Source of the DNA: JAQUGA01 sp964521105
Lineage (GTDB): Bacteria; Bacteroidota; Bacteroidia; Bacteroidales; WCHB1-69
Reading direction: 5' to 3'
NCBI GenBank assembly: GCA_964521105.1
Contig: CAZFPO010000091.1
Location: forward strand, 1 to 12,137
DNA length: 12,137 bases
A program made the position numbers and the translations under genes. Below the pieces are notes generated by a model. That model saw nothing but the letters and a program-made list of their open reading frames with translations. It searched no databases and had not been told where the DNA came from. Below are positions 6,603 through 12,137 of this stretch, one piece after another. How positions within the stretch are numbered: position 1 is the stretch's first letter; each line of letters starts with the position of its first letter.

Positions 6603-6670
6603 GCGTTTTTGAACATTTTCTCGGGAGTTAACTAATGTTAATGACTGAGAAAATTTTCAAAAAATAACGC
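6603..6670. repeat. long imperfect hairpin at the 3' end of kbl
   Basis: GCGTTTTTGAACATTTTCTC (6603-6622) is nearly complementary to 6647-6670 (beginning GAGAAAATTTTCAAAAAATA), with one mismatch and a 4-base bulge. An inner TTAAC-TAAT-GTTAA could extend the structure. It lies 26 bases past the kbl stop, between convergent genes, so a two-way terminator or mRNA-end stabiliser is the simple reading. No long T run follows the stem on either strand. Confidence 0.5.
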
Positions 6671-6695
6671 TGTTATCTGGCATTATATAAAGACA

Positions 6696-7886
6696 CTATT
6701 TTATTACGCCAAGTTCTTTTCCAACCTTAGCAAAAGCAGCAATAGCCTTGTCAAGATGGGCAACTTCGTGAGCTGCTGAAATTTGCACACGGATACGAGC
6801 TAAATCTTTCGGCACAACTGGGAAGCTGAATCCAATTACATAAATTCCTTCAGCTAATAGTTTTTCAGCCATTAAACCGGCTAATTTTGCATCGTAAAGC
6901 ATTACTGCACAAATGGCTGAGCGAGTTGGTTTGATGTCGAAACCAGCAGCAAGCATTTTCTCTACAAAATATTTTGTATTACTGTGTAATTTATCTTGTA
7001 ATTCGTTGGTTTCGTTCATCATATCAAACATTCTAATTCCTGCAGCAGCAACCATTGGAGGAATAGAATTAGAGAAAAGATAAGGGCGTGAGCGTTGACG
7101 AAGCATAGCAATAATCTCTTTTTTACCGGTAGTGAAACCACCAATAGCTCCACCAAAAGCTTTTCCAAGCGTTCCGGTAATGATTTCAACTTTTCCTTTG
7201 AGGTTATAAAGTTCGGTAACACCACGACCTGTATCACCAACAACACCAGCAGAATGACTTTCGTCAACCATAATCATGGCATCGTACTTATTTGCCAATT
7301 CCATAATTTTATCCAATGGAGCAACATTTCCATCCATTGAAAAAACACCGTCGGTAACAATCAGTTTAAAACGACAATCCTTTGCAGCAATTAGTTGTTG
7401 TTCCAAATCATTCATGTCTGCATTGGCATAACGAAAACGTTGTGCCTTGCACAAACGAACGCCATCAATAATAGAAGCGTGGTTCAATGAATCGGAAATA
7501 ATGGCATCTTCTTCGTTTAAAAGTGGTTCAAATACGCCACCATTTGCATCGAAACATGCTGCATATAAAATGGTATCTTCGGTTCCGAAAAAGTTGGCAA
7601 TTTTTTGCTCCAGTGTGCGGTGTAAATCGGTTGTTCCACAAATAAAACGCACAGATGACATACCGTAACCTCTTTCGTTAACTGCATCCGAAGCAGCTTT
7701 TACCAATTCGGGATGGTTGGATAATCCCAAATAGTTATTGGCACAAAAATTTAATACTTCGCTACCGTTTTCCAAATGAATTACTGCCGATTGTGGCGAA
7801 ACAATAATACGTTCGTTTTTGTAAGTGCCAGCTTGCTGGATATTTCCTAATTCAGCTTGAAGAAAATTTTGAAATTTTGAATACAT
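6696..7886 (-). CDS. kbl: glycine C-acetyltransferase (2-amino-3-ketobutyrate CoA ligase)
   Basis: A 396-residue cytoplasmic PLP enzyme of the alpha-oxoamine synthase family, full length for Kbl. It catalyses 2-amino-3-oxobutanoate + CoA to glycine + acetyl-CoA (EC 2.3.1.29), the second step of threonine breakdown. Landmarks include LNFCANNYLGLSNHPE (45-60), YGMSSVRFICGTTDLH (74-89), H136 in SLNHASIIDG, D208 in MVDESHSAG and the PLP-binding lysine K242 in GTLGKAFGGAIGG. The family includes AONS (BioF) and serine palmitoyltransferase, but the RFICGT and LGKAFGG context and the partner TDH gene at 10271 point to Kbl. A good promoter precedes the ATG by 31 bases. It is convergent with the DNRLRE gene, and its upstream neighbour on the same strand ends in a terminator, so it is probably transcribed alone. 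Confidence 0.95.
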   Translation of the reverse strand: MYSKFQNFLQAELGNIQQAGTYKNERIIVSPQSAVIHLENGSEVLNFCANNYLGLSNHPELVKAASDAVNERGYGMSSVRFICGTTDLHRTLEQKIANFFGTEDTILYAACFDANGGVFEPLLNEEDAIISDSLNHASIIDGVRLCKAQRFRYANADMNDLEQQLIAAKDCRFKLIVTDGVFSMDGNVAPLDKIMELANKYDAMIMVDESHSAGVVGDTGRGVTELYNLKGKVEIITGTLGKAFGGAIGGFTTGKKEIIAMLRQRSRPYLFSNSIPPMVAAAGIRMFDMMNETNELQDKLHSNTKYFVEKMLAAGFDIKPTRSAICAVMLYDAKLAGLMAEKLLAEGIYVIGFSFPVVPKDLARIRVQISAAHEVAHLDKAIAAFAKVGKELGVIK

Positions 7887-7917
7887 GATATGATTTTTTT
7901 AAATTTTTTTGTTTTTG

Positions 7918-7948
7918 CAAACCTACTTAATTTTTGAATGATATCAAA
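7918..7948 (-). promoter_or_regulatory. Bacteroidota-type promoter for kbl
   Basis: On the minus strand, TTTG (7948-7945) is followed after 19 bases by TAGGTTTG (7925-7918). This fits the Bacteroidota -33/-7 consensus and spacing. The -7 element ends 31 bases before the kbl ATG, giving a leader of about 25 bases. Confidence 0.65.
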
Positions 7949-8067
7949 TATTTAAGTTCGTTTTTTTATTAATCCCGAAAATACTTATCAAATGAATCGA
8001 TTTTGTCATAAAATTTGCAACTTCAAAGCAAATTTTTCGCCAAAATCATTGATGCTTTTCCATATCA
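7949..8067. other. intergenic stretch without a recognised feature
   Basis: Between the kbl promoter and the palindrome pair I find no ORF or strong stem. The sequence is simple and AT-rich. Confidence 0.4.
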
Positions 8068-8116
8068 AACCCCTCATGAAATGAGGGGTTACAAATATTC
8101 GACACCTACGGCGTCG
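8068..8116. repeat. two-hairpin intergenic repeat unit
   Basis: AACCCCTCAT-GAA-ATGAGGGGTT (8068-8090) is a perfect 10-bp stem. Nine bases later, CGACACC-TAC-GGCGTCG (8100-8116) has a stem with one A-C mismatch and a TAC loop. The layout, a C-run hairpin ending GGGGTT, a spacer of about 9 bases and a TAC-loop hairpin, is the same as at 4238-4286, although the stems differ. Confidence 0.75.
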
Positions 8117-8220
8117 TAATTTTATAAAATAACATGATTTAATACTAAATTTATTTCAACTGCGTACTCAAGAGGATTATTACTTTATTAATTAAGGAGA
8201 AGTGTTGTCAAAGTCAGAAA

Positions 8221-8252
8221 AAAAGATTCACTCCAAAAGGAATGAATCTTTT
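8221..8252 (-). terminator. rho-independent terminator of the lipoprotein gene at 8270-10114
   Basis: AAAAGATTCA (8221-8230) and TGAATCTTTT (8243-8252) form a 10-bp stem, with inner TCC/GGA pairs and an AAAA loop. On the minus strand the stem runs into further Ts (plus-strand A run at 8218-8224). It starts 18 bases after the stop codon. Confidence 0.75.
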
Positions 8253-8269
8253 ACTATGAATTGTTTTAG

Positions 8270-10114
8270 TTATTTTTTGGGAACTTTAAATTTGGGTTGT
8301 TTGAAAAATTTCTTAAATCCTTGATTGTGATATACATTAGGTATTCTTATTACTGAGAATTTTCCATTTGTAATTGTAAAATCTTCGGAATTTAATGTGC
8401 CACTACCACTAAAAGTGCCTTCAACTAACTGACCTACATTGCGATAAAAATTTACGCTTATTGTAAAAGTGGTTAAACTTAACGAAGTACTGTTTGGTCC
8501 AATATTAAACATAGATAACCATGCGTTTGACGTATTTGAGTACGTTCCAGCTACATTATCATAAAAACCAATATTAATATTTCCATCAATACCGCTAAGC
8601 GTAATGTTTGTAGTTTTAAATATTTGACCCATTTCGTTAAATTCCGAATATTGAGCTGTTTTAGTTACATAAAAATTACTATAAGTTTGGTTGTTAAAAC
8701 CGGCACCATTAATTGTGAACTCATTTGGACCAGTAGTAACATCGCATAAAAACACATCTTCGATGGTGTCTATATTATTTACAAAATTTGGATAGATGTA
8801 TTGAGAAATATACGAATTTCCGTTATAAGCCCACAAATATAATCCCGAAGCAGTGGTAGAAACTGGAATTGAATAATAACCGTTGGTAGTGTTTATCATC
8901 GATGAGTTTTCGAGTGATGAACCCCAGCTAATTCCAACCGTTCCTGATACGGGTGTTTGACTACAATTAATAATTCGTCCTCTAACGGTGTTCATTTGAG
9001 GCACCGAAAAATCGATGGTTGTAGTTTGTCCAGGACTTAATACTCCAGCAGGTTTTGTTTCGCTATATCCAAAATAATTTGTAATACTAACATTTAAACT
9101 AACTCCCGATGGTACATTTCGGGTGTATTTGCCTAAATTATTCGTTACAGTCCACGATTGTCCTGTTTTAATAGAAACTCCGGAAACTGGATTGCCCGAA
9201 GCATCGGTAACGGTGCCAGTTATAGTCGCTTGAGTTTCGCTCCATACATCACAATTCCAATCGGTAAAATGCGAGACTTGACCTACATATTTATTTCCTT
9301 GAAGAGTAGCTTGACCATCTTCTACCCATTTGCCTTTAGTGTTATCAAAATACCATAAAGGAATGGTAGTAGGGGCAGTGCCTGTCATTGAATTAGGAAC
9401 GCCAACTTCGATGGTTGCATTTGAAGCGGTTTCATTTTTTAATTGTAATGGGTTTCCGCTATCGTCTTTAATCTCTACTTTTATTATACCGAATGAATAT
9501 AATATTCCAGATGTATTTGATGAATTTAAGGCAAGCATATCGCCACCAGGTATCAATTTGTCAAAGTTATCAGCACTTGGGTCTAAATAAGCGATACACA
9601 CTTCGGCATTACCGGTAAAGGCATTTCCGTTTGCATCAGCTAAACTATTTGCTGGAAGAGTAACTTTGGTATTTAAAGAGGGGAGAGACACTGTACCTCC
9701 AATTGAAGGATTTACAAAACTTGTGGTACTAATATCCGAGTTTTTTGGTATCAACATCGCTTGAATTATAACTACACCATTTGAAGGACGCGCTTCGGCT
9801 CGTGTAACTTTTAAATAATTATCTTTTGAAAAAGTTAAAATAATTCGGGTTGATGTAGGCACTTTATGAAAGTAAAATGATCCATATTGAGTAGTTGTTT
9901 TTGGAGCAATTGTACTACCCTCTAATTTAACGGATACTCCTTGAATTGGATTATTGTTTAAATCGACCACAATACCCGAAATAGTAGTGGTGGTGGTGGG
10001 TACTACAGGAATAATGGGGTCATCGGGTTTGTCATCTTTTTTACAATTTGTGAAAATTAATGTACTTATTGTAAAAAAACAGCACAAAACAATAAAATAA
10101 GAAATTTTTTTCAT
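8270..10114 (-). CDS. carboxypeptidase-regulatory-like domain lipoprotein, 614 residues
   Basis: The lipoprotein signal is clear: MKKISYFIVLCCFFTISTLIFTNC with the lipid cysteine at 24, followed by KKDDKPDD. A short Thr/Pro linker (about 30-43) leads to a first carboxypeptidase-regulatory-like beta-sandwich (ISGIVVDLNNNPIQGVSVKL, about 45-115). A middle region (about 130-290) contains IPLWYFDNTKGKWVEDG and VSHFTDWNCD, as in proteins with a FAM171- or CILP-like domain. A second regulatory-like domain begins ITGTVTDASGNPVSGVSIK (about 298-370), and further beta-rich sequence runs to a lysine-rich end (KQPKFKVPKK). There is no T9SS tail, so surface attachment would be by the lipid. Such domains bind or present other parts and have no enzyme activity of their own; the partner is unknown. 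It is divergent from the TDH gene and has its own terminator. Nothing in it suggests a role in threonine breakdown. Confidence 0.88.
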   Translation of the reverse strand: MKKISYFIVLCCFFTISTLIFTNCKKDDKPDDPIIPVVPTTTTTISGIVVDLNNNPIQGVSVKLEGSTIAPKTTTQYGSFYFHKVPTSTRIILTFSKDNYLKVTRAEARPSNGVVIIQAMLIPKNSDISTTSFVNPSIGGTVSLPSLNTKVTLPANSLADANGNAFTGNAEVCIAYLDPSADNFDKLIPGGDMLALNSSNTSGILYSFGIIKVEIKDDSGNPLQLKNETASNATIEVGVPNSMTGTAPTTIPLWYFDNTKGKWVEDGQATLQGNKYVGQVSHFTDWNCDVWSETQATITGTVTDASGNPVSGVSIKTGQSWTVTNNLGKYTRNVPSGVSLNVSITNYFGYSETKPAGVLSPGQTTTIDFSVPQMNTVRGRIINCSQTPVSGTVGISWGSSLENSSMINTTNGYYSIPVSTTASGLYLWAYNGNSYISQYIYPNFVNNIDTIEDVFLCDVTTGPNEFTINGAGFNNQTYSNFYVTKTAQYSEFNEMGQIFKTTNITLSGIDGNINIGFYDNVAGTYSNTSNAWLSMFNIGPNSTSLSLTTFTISVNFYRNVGQLVEGTFSGSGTLNSEDFTITNGKFSVIRIPNVYHNQGFKKFFKQPKFKVPKK

Positions 10115-10154
10115 GATACTGCGTTTTAGTTTGTAAATATTTAATAATATATTA

Positions 10155-10162
10155 CAAAAATA
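10155..10162 (-). promoter_or_regulatory. weak putative -7 element for the lipoprotein gene
   Basis: On the minus strand 10162-10155 reads TATTTTTG, matching TAnnTTTG, 41 bases before the ATG at 10114. No TTG is seen at the expected -33 distance, so the call is tentative. Confidence 0.35.
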
Positions 10163-10243
10163 GTAAAAATTAATTTAATATGTTGTTGCTGAATAATAAT
10201 AAATGAAAAAAAATATTTTGGTAAAAACAAATTGAAATATTAT

Positions 10244-10251
10244 TAAATTTG
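10244..10251 (+). promoter_or_regulatory. putative -7 element for the threonine dehydrogenase gene
   Basis: TAAATTTG matches the -7 consensus. A TTG at 10218-10220 is 23 bases upstream, at the long end of the usual spacing. The element ends 20 bases before the ATG, so the leader would be only about 12 bases. Confidence 0.5.
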
Positions 10252-10270
10252 CTCAAAAATATAAATAGCA

Positions 10271-11221
10271 ATGGAAAGAATTTTAGTAATAGGTTGTGCC
10301 GGACAAATTGGATCGGAACTGACGTTAGAACTTCGTAGAATTTATGGTGATCAAAATGTTGTTGCAAGCGACATTCGGAAATGTTGTGGTGTTTTATCCG
10401 ATGGTGGTCCGTTTGAGTTATTAAACGCCATGGACGCAGAAAAAGTTGCCGATACCATTCGTAAATATGACATTACACAAGTATATCATTTAGCTGCAAT
10501 CCTCTCGGGAAATGCTGAAAAAAATCCACTTCCATCGTGGGATATTAATATGAAATCGTTGTTAGATTTGCTCGAAATTGGCAAGGCATTAAAACTCAAA
10601 CGTATTTTTTGGCCTAGTTCTATTGCTGTTTTCGGACCAACTACACCTCGTCAAAACACTCCTCAACAAAGCGTTATGGACCCTAATACAGTTTACGGAA
10701 TTAGTAAATTAGCTGGCGAGCGTTGGGTGAATTATTATCGTAAAAAATACGGTTTAGACACTAGAAGCTTACGTTATCCTGGGTTAATTAGCTACAAAAC
10801 CGAAGCTGGTGGCGGTACAACCGATTACGCTGTGGAAATTTATTACGAAGCTATTAAACATAAAAAATACGAATGTTTTCTTGCGGCGGATACTTATTTG
10901 CCAATGATGTTTATGCCCGATGCCATCAAAGCAACTATTGATTTAATGAATGTGGAAGAATCAAAATTAAGCGTTCACGACAGTTATAATGTAGGTGGCA
11001 TGAGCTTCAGTCCCGATGATGTGTTTAAAGCCATTAAAAATCACATTCCCGAATTTGAAATTTCGTACAAACCCGATTTTCGTCAAGCAATTGCTAATTC
11101 ATGGCCCCAAAGTATTGATGACAGCGTAGCTCGCAAAGATTGGAATTTGAGCGATACATACAATCTCGATTCCATGACTAAAGTGATGTTGGACGAAATT
11201 GGAAAGAAATTTAAAAAGTAA
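10271..11221 (+). CDS. L-threonine 3-dehydrogenase, NAD-dependent epimerase (extended SDR) type
   Basis: A 316-residue cytoplasmic protein with a Rossmann fold. The NAD-binding GCAGQIG (8-14) follows strand MERILVI, and ASDIRK (32-37) ends the second strand. HLAAILSG (73-80) and the catalytic set S116/S117 (WPSSIAVFG), Y142 and K146 (VYGISK) are all present. The length, RYPGLISY and GGGTTDYAVEIYYEA (about 175-194), PMMFMPDAIKA and YNVGGMSF match the epimerase-like threonine dehydrogenases known from Bacteroidota and animals, which are unrelated to the zinc-dependent Tdh of E. coli. The enzyme oxidises L-threonine to 2-amino-3-ketobutyrate, the substrate of Kbl encoded at 6696-7886. The gene is transcribed away from the lipoprotein gene, from a -7 element 20 bases upstream. 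A sugar-nucleotide epimerase is a less likely reading, given the kbl neighbour and the specific motifs. Confidence 0.92.
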   Translation: MERILVIGCAGQIGSELTLELRRIYGDQNVVASDIRKCCGVLSDGGPFELLNAMDAEKVADTIRKYDITQVYHLAAILSGNAEKNPLPSWDINMKSLLDLLEIGKALKLKRIFWPSSIAVFGPTTPRQNTPQQSVMDPNTVYGISKLAGERWVNYYRKKYGLDTRSLRYPGLISYKTEAGGGTTDYAVEIYYEAIKHKKYECFLAADTYLPMMFMPDAIKATIDLMNVEESKLSVHDSYNVGGMSFSPDDVFKAIKNHIPEFEISYKPDFRQAIANSWPQSIDDSVARKDWNLSDTYNLDSMTKVMLDEIGKKFKK

Positions 11222-11254
11222 AATTTTAAGGATTATATTACGAAAAGGCTGTTC

Positions 11255-11312
11255 AACCCAAATTAATCAATAGGAGATTTGAAAAAATCGAACTACTTGA
11301 TTTAGTTGGGTT
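11255..11312. repeat. 16-bp near-perfect inverted repeat after the threonine dehydrogenase gene
   Basis: AACCCAAATTAATCAA (11255-11270) pairs with TTGATTTAGTTGGGTT (11297-11312) at 14 of 16 positions, with a 26-base loop. It lies 33 bases past the stop. It could be a loose terminator or a mobile-element remnant. A second stem, TCAATTCG/CGAATTGA, lies at 11335-11356. Confidence 0.4.
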
Positions 11313-11458
11313 TAATCCCGATTTAATGTTTGTTTCAATTCGCATCAACGAATTGATTTAGAAACATTTAATCGTTTCAGTGATTATATCGCAAATTCTG
11401 GGCTTAATGAAAATTTGATTGTGACTTTTATAATAATTAGTAAGCGACAAATAATCAT

Positions 11459-11466
11459 TATCTTTG
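11459..11466 (+). promoter_or_regulatory. putative -7 element for the gene at 11491
   Basis: TATCTTTG matches the Bacteroidota -7 consensus and ends 24 bases before the ATG at 11491. No TTG is found at the -33 distance. Confidence 0.45.
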
Positions 11467-11490
11467 TATTATAAATTTTAACGAAGTTAA

Positions 11491-12137
11491 ATGAACATAA
11501 TTGCGAAAATAACAGGTATTAAGTATAAAGTAATTTTATCGGACGACTTAAAAGATGTTGAAATTAACAAATTTGATATAAACGATGCTCCTTCAGCGTG
11601 TATACTAAAAGACAATAAACATTCATTTGCAATTTCAAAATGGGTTTCACCCAAACGAACACGCTCTTACCCTTTTGAACGTGTTTTTAATACGTTGCAT
11701 TTTTCAAAAAAAATAACTGTAATACCAATTGTAAAGGACGAAGGAGAAGAAGGTGATAGAGATTTTATTCAGTGGGACACAGTTTCGTTAATGTCTTTAT
11801 TAGATGTATTTGTAATTTTCGCATACTATGAAAAAGCTGAAAAAAAAGACCAAAAAATCACGAATCAGCAATTCAATAATAAGTATGTTATTTCTAAAAT
11901 AAAAGAAATTGAACAATATCATAGTTCTGCTTTACATTGGAATTTACACGAACTAAACACTAATTTATATAGTATTATTGACAAAGTAAAAACTTCTTAT
12001 TCAATAATAGAAAAATTAACGGGCGTAAAACTTCACAATCCCAATGGTTTAGATAATTTTATAGAAAAAATAGAAAAAGATATTTCATTATTTATGGCTT
12101 TTTCAAGGGGTAAAGCTGAAAAAGCTCAGTCAAGAGA
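11491..12137 (+). CDS. unrecognised protein, 5' part only (runs off the window)
   Basis: The frame opens at ATG 11491, just after a -7 promoter element, and stays open for 215 codons to the edge. I do not recognise the family. There is no signal peptide or membrane segment, so it is probably cytoplasmic. Two stretches look conserved: KWVSPKRTRSYPFERVF (50-66), rich in basic and aromatic residues, and ITVIPIVKDEG (75-85), a strand followed by the acidic GDRDFIQWDT (88-97). From about 100 on it is helical, with lysine- and glutamate-rich segments. A basic patch followed by a hydrophobic strand with D/E residues recalls the layout of restriction-type nucleases, but no PD-(D/E)XK core can be placed with confidence, so no function is assigned. 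Confidence 0.75.
   Translation, partial: MNIIAKITGIKYKVILSDDLKDVEINKFDINDAPSACILKDNKHSFAISKWVSPKRTRSYPFERVFNTLHFSKKITVIPIVKDEGEEGDRDFIQWDTVSLMSLLDVFVIFAYYEKAEKKDQKITNQQFNNKYVISKIKEIEQYHSSALHWNLHELNTNLYSIIDKVKTSYSIIEKLTGVKLHNPNGLDNFIEKIEKDISLFMAFSRGKAEKAQSR

Larger units (their letters stand above)
11230..11480 (+). pseudogene. possible decayed coding remnant
   Basis: Two adjoining frames give protein-like sequence without a start codon: KAVQPKLINRRFEKIELL...DLVGFNPDL...VSIRINELI, ending in TAG at 11358-11360. In the next frame over the same end region, DLETFNRFSDYIANSGLNEN follows. Joined by one frameshift they would read RINELIDLETFNRFSDYI. I do not recognise a family, and chance open frames in AT-rich DNA could explain it. 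Confidence 0.2.

Noticed and set aside
7019..7668. Open frames on both strands inside kbl
   Set aside because: They are shadows of a full-length, motif-complete enzyme gene.
9158..9590. Plus-strand open frames opposite the large lipoprotein gene
   Set aside because: The opposite strand encodes recognised domains with a signal and a terminator; these have none.
10170..10367. Minus-strand open frame across the TDH start
   Set aside because: It overlaps the promoter and the Rossmann motif of the dehydrogenase and encodes no recognisable protein.

Overview
The window looks like chromosomal DNA of a Bacteroidota organism. The DNA is AT-rich, and two proteins end in the PNP-type C-terminal signal of the type IX secretion system (T9SS). 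Several genes are preceded by the Bacteroidota -7 promoter element (TAnnTTTG), and the lipoproteins have Bacteroidota-style lipoboxes followed by charged residues. Nothing in the sequence fixes the genus. No rRNA, tRNA, CRISPR array, integrase or transposase gene was seen.

Left part (1-3622). A decayed copy of a small outer-membrane beta-barrel gene (about 53-619) has no start codon and two in-frame stops. It is followed by a complete secreted subtilisin-like protease with a T9SS tail (676-3258) and, 7 bases later, a small lipoprotein (3266-3622). These last two probably form an operon.

Middle (3623-4683). About 1 kb has no credible gene. Its first third (about 3630-3945) is clearly richer in G+C than the genes around it, has no ORF and contains many complementary segments, so it is a candidate structured RNA that I cannot name. 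It is followed by a dense mosaic of short perfect palindromes and an 18-bp tandem triplet. An intact paralogue of the decayed beta-barrel gene follows (4684-5316), then a secreted DNRLRE-domain protein with a T9SS tail (5546-6433).

Right part. On the minus strand lie kbl, encoding 2-amino-3-ketobutyrate CoA ligase (6696-7886), and a large carboxypeptidase-regulatory-like lipoprotein (8270-10114). On the plus strand is an epimerase-type L-threonine 3-dehydrogenase (10271-11221). The dehydrogenase and Kbl together turn threonine into glycine plus acetyl-CoA, but here they sit on opposite strands with the lipoprotein gene between them, so they need separate promoters. A possibly decayed coding remnant follows, and then the 5' part of an unrecognised conserved-looking gene (11491 to the window end).

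The parts most worth a second look are the structured-RNA candidate, the two-hairpin palindrome units that recur through the intergenic regions, and the pseudogene/intact beta-barrel pair on either side of the protease-lipoprotein block.
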